Shown in pieces: positions 25,767 through 33,583 of a stretch of DNA of 48,895 bases. Source of the stretch: CAYMCQ01 sp964389025 (lineage in GTDB: Bacteria > Verrucomicrobiota > Verrucomicrobiia > Limisphaerales > CAYMCQ01); contig CAYMCQ010000024.1 in assembly GCA_964389025.1 (NCBI GenBank), positions 1 through 48,895 of the forward strand. Reading direction: 5' to 3'. How positions within the stretch are numbered: position 1 is the stretch's first letter; every line of letters starts with the position of its first letter. The translations under genes and the position numbers were made by a program. Below the pieces are notes generated by a model. The model ran no database searches, was not told the DNA's origin, and was given only the letters and a program-made list of their open reading frames with translations.

Positions 25767-25774
25767 ACCGCTTG

Positions 25775-26260
25775 TCACAACTTCGAAATCTTTTCCAGCA
25801 ACGCGGTCGTGGATTTCCCTGGAACGAACGGGATGATTTTGATTTTTCCTCCGGCCTCTTCCACCGCCCGGCGCTCCTCTTTGTTCAACGTGTCCAAAGT
25901 GTAATCGCCGCCTTTGACGTAAATGTCCGGCCTGGCGCGCGATAGAAAGTTCGTCGCGGCCTTTTCAAGAAAAATGCAGACGCCGCTCACGCTTTCGAGC
26001 GCCGCCAAGACTGTGGCGCGGTCCGGCTCGCCGTTGACGGGACGGCCTTCGCCTTTCAACTCGCGCACGCTGTTGTCGCCATTGAGGCCGACGAGCAGCG
26101 CGTCGCCAAAATTGCGCGCGGTTTCCAGATAAACGACGTGGCCGGGATGAAGAATGTCGAAGCAACCGTTGGTCACAACGAGTTTTTTTCCGCTCGCTCG
26201 CATGGCTTCGCGCCATTGCGGCAGTTGTTCCCACGAAATAATCTTGTCGCGAAAATTCAC
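25775..26260 (-). CDS. rfaE2: D-glycero-beta-D-manno-heptose 1-phosphate adenylyltransferase
   Basis: This nucleotidyltransferase makes ADP-heptose for the lipopolysaccharide core. VTNGCFDILHPGHVVYL (about 24-40) contains the HxGH site. VGLNGDNSVRELKG and PDIYVKGGDYT follow, and the C-terminus is PFVPGKSTTALLEKI, the ISSTxI-like motif region. I place the start at GTG 26260, giving 161 residues. An in-frame TTG at 26296 would add 12 poorly conserved residues. No kinase half is attached, so this is the stand-alone second domain of HldE. It implies the organism makes heptose-containing LPS. Confidence 0.88.
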   Translation of the reverse strand: MNFRDKIISWEQLPQWREAMRASGKKLVVTNGCFDILHPGHVVYLETARNFGDALLVGLNGDNSVRELKGEGRPVNGEPDRATVLAALESVSGVCIFLEKAATNFLSRARPDIYVKGGDYTLDTLNKEERRAVEEAGGKIKIIPFVPGKSTTALLEKISKL

Positions 26261-26302
26261 CGGCGCAGTTTGGCGAAATGGCCGGCGCGTTGGCAATGAC
26301 TT

Positions 26303-27031
26303 TCAGGCACGCGGCCTTTCTCCATAATTGATGCTCATCACGCCGCCGAGGAAATTCACGACGCGCACGTTTGCAAGTCTCAGTTCCTTCATTTTGCCGG
26401 CGACTCCGTTTTGCGCTGGAAAATGTTTGAGCGATTCGAGGATGTAGGCGTAGGCTTGGGCATTTTTGCAGAAAAGTTTTCCAAGCAGCGGAACGAAACA
26501 TCGCAAGTAGGCAAAATAGACTTTACGCCACGCGGTGTTTTCCGGCTTGCCAAATTCAAGCGACAAAATTCGCGCGCCGGGTTTTGCGACGCGGCACATT
26601 TCTTCCAAACCAAGCTCCCAGTCCGCCAGGTTTCGCAAGCCATAGCCCACGGTGACGATGTCGAAGCTTTCGTCGGGAAACGGAATTTGCTGCGCGTCAC
26701 CGCGAATGAATCGCAGACTTCGGACTTCGGACTTCGGGCTTTGGGCTTTGGCCTCGGCGACGGCCAACATCGCCTCGTTAAAATCCAACCCCACGACTTC
26801 CACCCGGTGTTTTGCCAGCGCGTAGGCGATGTCCCCCGTGCCGCAGCAAACGTCCAACGCCTTGTCCCCTGTGCGAGGTCGCGCCAGATTGACGAGGCAA
26901 TTTTTCCACCGCCGGTGCAGGCCGAAACTTTGCAGGTCGTTGATCAAGTCGTAGCGCCGCGCAATTCCCGAAAATAACTGCAGGACTTTGTCGGAGCGGG
27001 CGCGCCCCGGGTCGTAAAACAGGTTGGGCAT
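26303..27031 (-). CDS. UbiE/MenG-type quinone C-methyltransferase
   Basis: This is a 242-residue SAM-dependent methyltransferase of the demethylmenaquinone/ubiquinone family. The N-terminal FSGIARRYDLINDLQSFGLH is the UbiE signature. Motif I is ALDVCCGTGDIAY, followed by GLDFNEAML, VGYGLRNLADW and SINYG at the end. The start could be 27031 (MPNLFYDPG) or 27094, and I prefer the shorter form, which matches family length. At about residues 94-105 the sequence AKAQSPKSEVRS is encoded by a run of heptanucleotide repeats and is absent from the usual family alignment. It should act in menaquinone synthesis. Confidence 0.88.
   Translation of the reverse strand: MPNLFYDPGRARSDKVLQLFSGIARRYDLINDLQSFGLHRRWKNCLVNLARPRTGDKALDVCCGTGDIAYALAKHRVEVVGLDFNEAMLAVAEAKAQSPKSEVRSLRFIRGDAQQIPFPDESFDIVTVGYGLRNLADWELGLEEMCRVAKPGARILSLEFGKPENTAWRKVYFAYLRCFVPLLGKLFCKNAQAYAYILESLKHFPAQNGVAGKMKELRLANVRVVNFLGGVMSINYGERPRA
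26717..26751. repeat. Heptanucleotide tandem repeat inside menG/ubiE
   Basis: Five 7-base units lie head to tail: three of ACTTCGG then two of GCTTTGG. They are translated in frame as a 12-residue polar insert in the methyltransferase. Related 7-base arrays occur at 29430, 38588, 40585 and 47178. Confidence 0.9.
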
Positions 27032-27144
27032 GGGGTTGTTTTTTCGGGTGAACTTGCAATAAAGTTCGTTGTCTCGCGACTTTAAATTCGGCATGTTTAT
27101 CGCTGAAACAAGCGAAGACGGCTTGCCGTCGCAGAAAGCAGCTT

Positions 27145-27561
27145 ATGAGTCCCAAAAAAATTTTAGTGGTGGATGACAATCCGGTCATCATCAAGACACT
27201 TTCCATGAAACTGAAAGCGAAGGGTTACGAGGTCGTCTCGGCACTCGACGGCGCTGGAGCTGCAGCATCAGTGCGCACGAACAAGCCGGACTTGATTCTT
27301 TTGGACATCAGCTTTCCGCCGGATCCGGCGAACGTCAGCGGCGTGGCCTGGGACGGTTTTCTCATTATTGACTGGATCCGGAGGATTGAAGGCGTGCAAA
27401 AAATTCCCATCATCATCATCACCGGCGGCGATCCGAAGATTTACAAGGAGCGTTCGATGGCAGCCGGTGCGACCGCGTTTTTTCACAAGCCGATTAACAA
27501 CGACGAGTTGCTCGACGTGATTCAGAAGACGCTTGGCGAGCCGGCGGAAAAAACCCCGTAG
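27145..27561 (+). CDS. Single-domain response regulator (CheY-like receiver)
   Basis: This is a 138-residue protein that is just a receiver domain. ILVVDDNP has the acidic pair, DLILLDISFPP has the phospho-accepting Asp (about residue 53), IIIITGGD has the switch Thr, and FFHKPIN has the conserved Lys. No output domain follows, so it acts through protein contacts or in a phosphorelay. No kinase is adjacent. The stop codon TAG (27559-27561) lies inside a half-copy of repeat family A, so the repeat probably supplied the present C-terminus. Confidence 0.92.
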   Translation: MSPKKILVVDDNPVIIKTLSMKLKAKGYEVVSALDGAGAAASVRTNKPDLILLDISFPPDPANVSGVAWDGFLIIDWIRRIEGVQKIPIIIITGGDPKIYKERSMAAGATAFFHKPINNDELLDVIQKTLGEPAEKTP

Positions 27562-27581
27562 CAGCCGAGGTAACGAGGCTC
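27558..27581. repeat. Half-copy of palindromic repeat, family A
   Basis: The 24 bases begin GTAGCAGCCGAGGTAACGAG and end GCTC. They match the arms of the complete elements at 29395-29488 and 40922-40983. Only one arm is present. It provides the stop codon of the response-regulator gene. Confidence 0.85.
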
Positions 27582-27628
27582 AAGTCAATTTGGATCAAAC
27601 AACCGGAAATCCTTTGCGCCAGCAGCGG

Positions 27629-28147
27629 CTATTCTTTTGAAGCGTTTTCGGGTTCCAAATACTTTGCCCATACCAGCAGGAACGCGCTGGAAAAATCCTG
27701 GGGTCTTTCCTTGATCCAGCGCGCCACCGTTTGAGTGGCGAACCACCCGCCGGTTTCAATTTCATCCGGGTGCAGCGTGAACGGCCCTTCGGCTTCACAG
27801 CAATAAACCCAGACGTGTTCCTGCTCCGTCTCGCCGCACGCGGCGATTTTGAAAAGCCTTGCCGGACAATTATTCAATTGCAAACCGATTTCCTCGCGCA
27901 ACTCGCGGACGGCGCAAGCGTCGTAATCCTCGCCGCAGTCCAGATGGCCTGACGCCGAAGAGTCCCACACGCCGGGATTGTTGTCTTTTTTCATCGAGCG
28001 CTTTTGCAGGAAAACTTCGCCGCGTGAATTGAATACCAGCACATGAACCGCGCGGTGCATCAGGCCGAGCCGGTGGACTTCGCTGCGCGAGTTGCGCGCA
28101 ATCACTTCGTCGCGTTCGTTGACGACATCAAAGATTTCTTCGGGCAT
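27629..28147 (-). CDS. Nudix hydrolase (YfcD/IPP-isomerase-like)
   Basis: This is a 172-residue protein with a full Nudix box, GHLDCGEDYDACAVRELREE followed by I-G-L. Upstream, RAVHVLVFNSRGEVFLQKRS and GVWDSSASGH resemble the YfcD and isopentenyl-diphosphate-isomerase-like branch. The N-terminal EIFDVVNERDEVI is typical of that branch. It hydrolyses a nucleoside or isoprenoid diphosphate of unknown identity. It lies downstream of the purine operon on the same strand, separated by 184 bp (28148-28331) that hold a weak hairpin near 28150 and nothing else I recognise. Confidence 0.9.
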   Translation of the reverse strand: MPEEIFDVVNERDEVIARNSRSEVHRLGLMHRAVHVLVFNSRGEVFLQKRSMKKDNNPGVWDSSASGHLDCGEDYDACAVRELREEIGLQLNNCPARLFKIAACGETEQEHVWVYCCEAEGPFTLHPDEIETGGWFATQTVARWIKERPQDFSSAFLLVWAKYLEPENASKE

Positions 28148-28331
28148 AAAGCGCTGCTTCTGTGGCAGCGGAGCAGCGAGGCTCTGGTTTTGAAAGGATC
28201 ATGTGGCTTGTATTTTCGGATTGCATTCAGTTCGGTGTCGTTCATGGCGTGATGTTCTACCTCACACGCTCACACCTTGGTAGCTCACTTTATCGGGACA
28301 AGACCAGTGTTGGTGCACCTCAGATTTATTT

Positions 28332-29078
28332 TCACATCGGATCGCGGTTCACGTCCTTGTAATAAATGTAGCTCGCGGGCGTTTTGCCCATTGCCACGAA
28401 CCATTGCGGGCAATAGCTCGCCATCCAGATCACGTCGCCCGCGCGCACCGGATGATAATCCTGGTCGAGCCGATACACTCCCTGTCCTTTGAGCATCAAC
28501 AGCCCGTGCTCCATGATGTGCGTCTCGACGAACGGCAGCGTCGCGCCGGGTTGATAGGTGAAAATGTTCACGGCCATGTCGAACTCCGGCTTGTCCGGCA
28601 ACAACACTTGCAGGCGCGCGTCTTCGTTGCCAAGGAACGGCTCGCCTTTCACGTCGCGCTCGGTGCCGATGACGGCGTTGGGCGCGGGATTTTTTCCGAG
28701 CGGAACAAATTCCTTTTCAAAGACCAAAAGGCGCGTGTTCGCCGCGCCGCTTTTGATTTGCATGTCTTTGTTCGGCGGAATGAAAGCGTAACCGCCCGCT
28801 TCAAGCCGATGCCGCTTCTCGTCCACCAGAACGCTCGCTGAGCCTTCGATGACGTAAATGAAAAATTCGCGCCTGCCGGTATTGCCCTCGGTCAAACCGT
28901 CCTCCGCGAACGTGACGTTCAATTGCGTGAAGCGTGGTCCGCCCATCACGGGCGAGATGTTCACGATGACGACGGCGTTTTTCCAGCCCGGCAAAACGCT
29001 CGGCACAAAACCGTCCGGCGTGATGAGTGCGTAACGCGATTTGACGACGGTGCGTGTGAATCCAAAAAGTTCGCTCAT
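28332..29078 (-). CDS. allE: (S)-ureidoglycine aminohydrolase
   Basis: This is a 248-residue bicupin that converts (S)-ureidoglycine to (S)-ureidoglycolate with release of ammonia. Family landmarks are the N-terminal FTRTVVKSRYALITPDGFV, the first cupin with FIYVIEGSASVLVD and AFIPPN, and the second cupin with FVETHIMEHGLLMLKGQGVY. The last holds the metal-binding Glu, His and His. The C-terminal IWMASYCPQWFVAMG segment is also typical. It is the last gene of the purine operon, 3 bp after allB. Activity removes one nitrogen from the allantoate-derived intermediate. Confidence 0.93.
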   Translation of the reverse strand: MSELFGFTRTVVKSRYALITPDGFVPSVLPGWKNAVVIVNISPVMGGPRFTQLNVTFAEDGLTEGNTGRREFFIYVIEGSASVLVDEKRHRLEAGGYAFIPPNKDMQIKSGAANTRLLVFEKEFVPLGKNPAPNAVIGTERDVKGEPFLGNEDARLQVLLPDKPEFDMAVNIFTYQPGATLPFVETHIMEHGLLMLKGQGVYRLDQDYHPVRAGDVIWMASYCPQWFVAMGKTPASYIYYKDVNRDPM

Positions 29079-29081
29079 GAT

Positions 29082-30527
29082 TTAATTCAAAGGTTTAACA
29101 AGCTTGCCCATCGCCTCCGCGACAATTTTTCCGCCCTTGAAAACCGTTTGTCCGCGAAGAATGGTCTGCACGACTTTTCCCGTCAAGCTGCGACCGACAT
29201 ACGGGCTGTGCTTGTGCCGATAAAACAAATCCTTTTCGCGAACCACGAAGTTTTTCCTCAAATCAACCAGCGCAAAATCCGCGTCCGCGCCGACCTCGAT
29301 CCGCCCCTTGGTCTTCGGCAATTTGAAACGCTCGGCGACGTTGAAGGAAGTGAGCTTGGCGATTTGTGAGAGCGCGAGTCTCCGTCCGGCACTCGTAGCA
29401 GCCGACATGAGGAGGCTCTGACTCTCTTTGGCCATCGGCGATTGGCTATCGACTATTTCAGAATGAGCCTCATTACCTCGGCTGCTACAAGTCAACAGCA
29501 AGGGCAGCGTGTGTTGCGCACCGGAAATCCCGCCCCAGACTTTAAAGAAGTTTTTGTCCGTCTTCATCTCCGGCGGCGATGGCGAATGGTCGGAGCCGAT
29601 AAAATTCACTCTGTCGCTTTCGACATATCGCCACAAGACGTCCTGCGCCTGCTTCGGTCGCAACGGCGGCGCGCATTTGGCAATCGCGCCAATCTTTTCC
29701 ATGTCGTCTTCGGTGAGCGCGAGATAGTGCGGGCAAGTTTCACAAGTCACATCCGCGCCTTGCGACTGCGCGCTGGCGACAAGCGCCACGCCCGCGCCCG
29801 AACTGACGTGGACGATATGCAGCGCGCACCTTGTTTCTCGCGCCATCTGGATCGCGCGATGAATCGCCTCCAGTTCTGCATACATCGGCCGCGAGTTGAG
29901 ATAGTCGCGAACGGAAGTTTTGTTTTTGGCGAGGATTTCTTTCGTCAGTTCGCTGGTCATCTTCTCGCTCTCCGCGTGAACTGCCACAAGCTTGCCGAGT
30001 TTGGCGCAGCGTTTCATCGCCTCGCGCAACGTCTCGTCGTCCACGCAGGAAAAATCTTCGATGCCGCTGTTCGTCATGAACGCCTTGAAGCCAATCACGC
30101 CGCGCTCGGAAAGTTCTTGGAGGCAATCAAGATTCCCCGGCACAATTCCGCCCCACAACGCAAAGTCCGTGACAGATTTATTTTCAGCAGCAGAAAGTTT
30201 TTGATCAAAACTGTCCGCGTCGCACGTCGGTGGATGCGCGTTGAGCGGCATGTCGAAAAACATCGTGCCGCCGCCTGCCGCCAGCGCTTGCGAGCCGGTC
30301 TCAATTCCTTCCCAATGCGCGCGGCCCGGCTCGTTGAAGTGAACGTGCGCGTCAATATGTCCGGGGAAAATGTGGAGGCCGGCACAGTTGATTTTCTTGC
30401 GCGCTGCACCGTTCAGTTCCGGCTCAATCGTTGCGATCTTTCCGTCCGCGACGCCGATGTCTGCAACACGCTCGTTGTCGTGCGAGACGACTGTTCCGCC
30501 GCATAGAATTAAATCCAGTTGCTTCAT
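29082..30527 (-). CDS. allB: Allantoinase with a repeat-encoded internal insert
   Basis: Allantoinase opens allantoin to allantoate. The protein (481 residues from ATG 30527) begins MKQLDLILCGGTVV. A longer start would use codons from a repeat element. The metal sites are HIDAHVHFNEPG, GFKAFMTNSG (carboxylated Lys), VHAESE, HIVHVSSG and GSDHSP. At about residues 347-378 the sequence CSSRGNEAHSE to MSAATS is encoded by a complete family A palindrome with a heptamer core. It interrupts an otherwise normal dihydroorotase-type alignment between LPLLLT and AGRRLAL. Downstream, the protein ends with the beta-sandwich strands and is otherwise intact, so the insert appears tolerated. Confidence 0.92.
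   Translation of the reverse strand: MKQLDLILCGGTVVSHDNERVADIGVADGKIATIEPELNGAARKKINCAGLHIFPGHIDAHVHFNEPGRAHWEGIETGSQALAAGGGTMFFDMPLNAHPPTCDADSFDQKLSAAENKSVTDFALWGGIVPGNLDCLQELSERGVIGFKAFMTNSGIEDFSCVDDETLREAMKRCAKLGKLVAVHAESEKMTSELTKEILAKNKTSVRDYLNSRPMYAELEAIHRAIQMARETRCALHIVHVSSGAGVALVASAQSQGADVTCETCPHYLALTEDDMEKIGAIAKCAPPLRPKQAQDVLWRYVESDRVNFIGSDHSPSPPEMKTDKNFFKVWGGISGAQHTLPLLLTCSSRGNEAHSEIVDSQSPMAKESQSLLMSAATSAGRRLALSQIAKLTSFNVAERFKLPKTKGRIEVGADADFALVDLRKNFVVREKDLFYRHKHSPYVGRSLTGKVVQTILRGQTVFKGGKIVAEAMGKLVKPLN
29395..29488. repeat. Palindromic repeat, family A, inserted in frame in allB
   Basis: The element has inverted ends GTAGCAGCC (29395) and GGCTGCTAC (ending 29488), with GAGGCTC-type arms inside. 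The core holds four 7-base units (29430-29457: GGCCATC, GGCGATT, GGCTATC, GACTATT). It is about 94 bp long and is translated through without a stop as part of allantoinase. Confidence 0.9.
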
Positions 30528-30538
30528 CTGCTGACAAA

Positions 30539-30634
30539 GTGGGGCAGGCATCTTGCCTGCCCGCGCCAAGCAAAGCGAGGCGAATGCTCCAACCAGCGTG
30601 CTCGTTGGGCAGGCAAGATGTCTGCCCTATTTTA
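30539..30634. repeat. Palindromic repeat, family C, between allB and the amidohydrolase
   Basis: GGGGCAGGCATCTTGCCTGC at the left and GGGCAGGCAAGATGTCTGCC at the right form an inverted pair around a GC-rich core. It fills the junction between two purine genes. The TAG stop of the upstream amidohydrolase (30627-30629) lies in its edge. A related copy is inside the gene at 34724-34815. Confidence 0.85.
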
Positions 30635-31796
30635 GGCCTTCAATGAAATCAGCCAACACCTCAACAGCAACTTGCACATCAGCCGTCTTCACCGACTCAG
30701 CCGGATTATGGCTGATGCCGCCCTTGCAGCGCACAAACAACATCGCGACCGGGCAAATCGCGGAAAGCGCGGCGGCGTCGTGGCCTGCGCCACTCGGAAG
30801 TTTAAGGACTTCCAGCCCACTTTGAGCGACGCACTTGGAAAAAATCTGCGTGAGCTTTTTGTCGCATCGGACTGCGGCGGTTTGTTGAACGGGCGTCCAG
30901 GTGAGCTTGAGGCCGCGGCGCCTGGCGATGGTTTGAGCTTTCGCTTGAAGCGCACGCACAGCGGCGAGGCGAGGCGCGTCGTGTTGGTGGCGCACATCGA
31001 GCGTGAGTGTGACATGCGCGGGGATCACGTTGCTCGCGCCGGGCAACACCTCCAGCTTGCCAACTGTGGCAACCAATTCCGCGCGCCCGAATGCGAACGA
31101 TGGGACAGATGCGACAAATTCGGCTGCAGCGACCAATGCATCGCGTCGCAAATTCATCGGCACTGTTCCAGCGTGTCCGGCGACGCCGTGAAATTCCACG
31201 CGCAATCGGCTTTGTCCCGCGATGGCCGTCACGATGCCGACGGGCAAGTTGTTTTTCTCCAGCACCGGGCCTTGCTCGATGTGGACTTCCGCGTAACCAA
31301 GAAATTCTCCACGTTTTCGCCGCGCTTTGACGATTTGCTTTTCCTTGATGCGCGCTAAATCTGCGGCGTTCAGCGTCCCTGCCAACGCGCGGCTTCCGAG
31401 ATACGTCGTCTGATAACGCACACCCTCCTCATCGCTGAAGCCGACGATTTCCACGTTGAACGGCAAAGTTGCGCCTCGTTCACGCAATGATTGCACGGCG
31501 GCTATCGCTGTGACGACACCGAGCGGGCCGTCGTATTTTCCTGCGTCGCGAACGGTGTCGAGATGCGAGCCGAGCAAAAAAGTTTTTGCGCCACGCTTTG
31601 CGGACGGCCAGCGACCGAGAAGATTGAATGCCGCATCCTCGCGCACTTGCAGGCCAGCCTCGCGCATCCACGAGCCGACGAGTTTGTTCGCGCGGCGCAT
31701 GGCGGGCGACGCGAACGTGCGGGTGATTCTTCCGCGCTCCTCGGAGATTTTCGCCAGCGCATCGCAGCGGCGCATCACGAGTTGGGCAAGATTCAT
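30627..31796 (-). CDS. allC: Allantoate amidohydrolase (M20 metallopeptidase family)
   Basis: This is a 389-residue M20-family Zn/Mn amidohydrolase. I set the start at MNLAQLVMRRCDAL (31796), because the 16 residues before it are encoded by a dispersed repeat. Metal ligands are in LGSHLDTV, KYDGPLGV, GFSDEEGVRY, EVHIEQGPVLE and GAGHDAAAL. The dimerisation lid includes GVAGHAGTVPM. Similarity to AllC-type enzymes, and its place between HIU hydrolase and allantoinase, suggest conversion of allantoate to ureidoglycine. The family also includes ureidoglycolate and carbamoyl-amino-acid hydrolases, so the exact substrate is inferred. Confidence 0.88.
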   Translation of the reverse strand: MNLAQLVMRRCDALAKISEERGRITRTFASPAMRRANKLVGSWMREAGLQVREDAAFNLLGRWPSAKRGAKTFLLGSHLDTVRDAGKYDGPLGVVTAIAAVQSLRERGATLPFNVEIVGFSDEEGVRYQTTYLGSRALAGTLNAADLARIKEKQIVKARRKRGEFLGYAEVHIEQGPVLEKNNLPVGIVTAIAGQSRLRVEFHGVAGHAGTVPMNLRRDALVAAAEFVASVPSFAFGRAELVATVGKLEVLPGASNVIPAHVTLTLDVRHQHDAPRLAAVRALQAKAQTIARRRGLKLTWTPVQQTAAVRCDKKLTQIFSKCVAQSGLEVLKLPSGAGHDAAALSAICPVAMLFVRCKGGISHNPAESVKTADVQVAVEVLADFIEGLK

Positions 31797-31928
31797 AAGC
31801 TCCAGATTCCAAGCCTCAAGCTCCAGAGAAATTCCAAACGCCAAGGAGTAAAATCGTTGGCCGTGCCGTTTGAAGTTTGGAGCTTGAAGTTTCTCTGGAT
31901 GTTGGATGTTGGTGCTTGGAGCTTCATT
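31797..31928. repeat. Degenerate inverted repeat between two purine genes
   Basis: Runs such as CTCCAGATTCCAAGCCTCAA on the left are inverted against TTTGGAGCTTGAAGTTTCTC and TGGTGCTTGGAGCTTCA on the right. The units are near 7 bases. This resembles the 'TTGGAGC' arrays of other gaps in such genomes. It explains a spurious N-terminal extension of the amidohydrolase frame. Confidence 0.65.
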
Positions 31929-32285
31929 TCAGCTTCCCCGATACGTCGAATAACTCCACGGCGAGCAGAGCAGCGGCACATGATAACTCGCCGCCGCGTC
32001 GGCGATGCCGAAACGCACGGGCACAACGTCGAGAAAACGCACGCCCGATTGCGACGGCGATTTGCCCACGAAATAATCGCCGACGTGGAAGATGAGTTCG
32101 TATTCGCCGGTTGCCATTTCGTCGGCGTTCAAGAGCGGCGCGTCCGTGCGGCCATCGGCGTTGGTCTGGACGGTCTTGAGCAGCTTGAGTTTGCCGCCCG
32201 CGCGCGACCACAACTCGATCTTCATTCCCTGCGCGGGACAGCCGTTCGCTGTGTCGAGGACGTGCGTGCTTAATTTGGCGGGCAT
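31929..32285 (-). CDS. hiuH: 5-hydroxyisourate hydrolase
   Basis: This is a 118-residue transthyretin-like enzyme that converts 5-hydroxyisourate (the urate oxidase product) to OHCU. The family start KLSTHVLDTANGCPA is exact, with the catalytic His. An internal Arg lies in TNADGRTDAPLL, and the C-terminus is the diagnostic YRGS. The family length is about 115 residues. The start is ATG at 32285. No signal peptide is seen. It lies 10 bp downstream of the hicA relic and shares the strand of the purine operon. Confidence 0.96.
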   Translation of the reverse strand: MPAKLSTHVLDTANGCPAQGMKIELWSRAGGKLKLLKTVQTNADGRTDAPLLNADEMATGEYELIFHVGDYFVGKSPSQSGVRFLDVVPVRFGIADAAASYHVPLLCSPWSYSTYRGS

Positions 32286-32295
32286 AATTATTCGT

Positions 32296-32509
32296 TCATA
32301 AAAGTTCGCGGAATTGTTCAGGTGTCAGACCGGCATCTCGCGCTATGTCTGCCATTGTGAAAGCGTTGATTGGGTTGTGACGCGGAATCGTCAGCCGGAT
32401 TTTTGCCGTTTGACATGATTGTGTGCTTACCCTCGCGCGCCACGTGAAAACCAAGTTTCCCAAACACACGCACCGCGTGGGCGTGACTGATGCCGGGCAG
32501 CTTCGGCAT
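32296..32509 (-). pseudogene. hicA: HicA-like mRNA interferase toxin gene with a frameshift
   Basis: The first frame reads MPKLPGISHAHAVRVFGKLG then EGKHTIM, with the catalytic His. After an A5 run on the coding strand (bases 32400-32404) the HicA pattern continues in another frame as RLTIPRHNPINAFTMADIAR and GLTPEQFREL. Removing one A restores a full 70-residue HicA. So either the toxin is inactivated by a one-base insertion, or there is a sequencing error in the homopolymer. The antitoxin gene upstream is intact. Confidence 0.8.
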
Positions 32510-32510
32510 A

Positions 32511-32708
32511 TCACACGGTCACCACGGATTCTTCCACGCTTTTCAAGCCGCTTTCTTCGGCTTCGACTTCCAGCCATTCACGGATCGCGCTTCTGATATT
32601 TTCAACCGCTTCCTCGCGCGTGGCACCTTGCGAGTGGCAGCCGGGCAACGCGGGGCAACTCACCGCCCAGCCTTCATCCGACTGGATCAGTTTGATGTGG
32701 TATTGCAT
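32511..32708 (-). CDS. hicB: HicB-like antitoxin
   Basis: This is a 65-residue protein with the HicB partial RNase-H-like fold: YHIKLIQSDEGWAVSCPALP, GCHSQGATREEAVENIRSAI. It has a short acidic tail instead of the longer DNA-binding domain of some HicB proteins. It is followed after one base by the frameshifted hicA. The module is inserted in the purine operon between the OHCU decarboxylase and HIU hydrolase genes, on the same strand. With the toxin broken, it may persist only as a regulator or relic. Confidence 0.88.
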   Translation of the reverse strand: MQYHIKLIQSDEGWAVSCPALPGCHSQGATREEAVENIRSAIREWLEVEAEESGLKSVEESVVTV

Positions 32709-32755
32709 GGCTGTAATATGCGCCGCTCCGTTTTACGGGCAAGAATCTTTTCCAC

Positions 32756-33421
32756 TCAACCAGACACCAAATCCTTCAACCGCAATTCGGCAATCTTGAA
32801 AATCTCCTCCAACGCCGTCTTGATCTCCTGCTCCCGTGAATTGTTTAAGCGAACTTTGAATCCGTTCAGAATCGCCGCCTTCTTGTTCAGCCGCGCGCAG
32901 ATGATGAACGGGAAACCGAACTTCGCCTTGTAAGCAGCGTTGTTCTGTTGAAACAACTCGACTTCCTGCGGCGAAAGTTTGTCCAAGCCCGCGCTTGCCT
33001 GCTCGCCGGTGGATTCCTTCGTGAGTTGTCCAGCCAACGCGAGTCTGCCGACGAGGTCGGGATGCGCGCGAATCAGTGCGAGTTGTTTTTCCTCGCTGGC
33101 GTTACGGACGGTTTCGCAAAGCGCGGCGTGAAGTTGCTCCACACTTGCGAACGGTCGCTTCGGCCAAGTCGTTTCCGCAATCCACGGCGAATGCTCGAAC
33201 ACCGGGCCGACGATGCGGACGAATTCGTCGCGGGAAAGGGAATTTAGTTTATCGACAAATCTCTCCGCTGCTCGTTGAAGACTTAGATATTCGTTCTGCA
33301 ATTTTCGCTGCTCCCGTCGCTCTTGATCACGGTTCTTTCCAAATTCATCACTAACATAATCTGCCTTTTGGGTCTTATCGGCCCTGTTGCGCTTATCTCT
33401 GGTGCTTCGGTGCGAACTCAT
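32756..33421 (-). CDS. uraD: OHCU decarboxylase
   Basis: This enzyme decarboxylates OHCU to (S)-allantoin. The protein (221 residues, start ATG 33421) has the catalytic FEHSPWIAE, followed by LALIRAHPDLVGR, ASAGLDKL and KFGFPFIICARL, the core family pattern. The first 55 residues (SSHRSTRDKRNRADK to QRKLQNEYL) are unusually charged and are not part of the normal domain, which starts at about LNSLSRDEF. No internal Met gives a shorter start, but an alternative codon is possible. It follows the original end of the M20 gene by 11 bp when the inserted module is ignored. Confidence 0.92.
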   Translation of the reverse strand: MSSHRSTRDKRNRADKTQKADYVSDEFGKNRDQERREQRKLQNEYLSLQRAAERFVDKLNSLSRDEFVRIVGPVFEHSPWIAETTWPKRPFASVEQLHAALCETVRNASEEKQLALIRAHPDLVGRLALAGQLTKESTGEQASAGLDKLSPQEVELFQQNNAAYKAKFGFPFIICARLNKKAAILNGFKVRLNNSREQEIKTALEEIFKIAELRLKDLVSG

Positions 33422-33432
33422 AATTGACCGAA

Positions 33433-33581
33433 TTATTTTTGTGTTTGCACCCACCTCATCGCCTTCTCCGCCAGCTTGTCGAACGCGGTCACGCAGAGTT
33501 CGAGATGTTCTTCCTTCGTGTCCTCGATTTTGTTGTGGCTGATGCCGTGCAGGCTTTGGACGAACATCATCACGGTCGGCA
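33433..33581 (-). pseudogene. Orphan 3' end of the M20 amidohydrolase gene
   Basis: About 45 codons match the end of the gene at 34238-35590 (PTVMMFVQSLHGISHNK through DKLAEKAMRW) with two base differences in 131. It then ends V-Q-T-Q-K and TAA at 33433-33435. This was probably the native terminus, adjacent to uraD. It is cut off from the rest of the gene by the inserted nucleotidyltransferase module. Confidence 0.85.
33451..33581. repeat. 131-bp direct repeat, copy 1
   Basis: This matches 34253-34383 in 129 of 131 positions, in the same orientation. The two copies bracket the two-gene nucleotidyltransferase module, with a repeat-to-repeat period of 802 bp. Confidence 0.95.
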
Positions 33582-33583
33582 AG

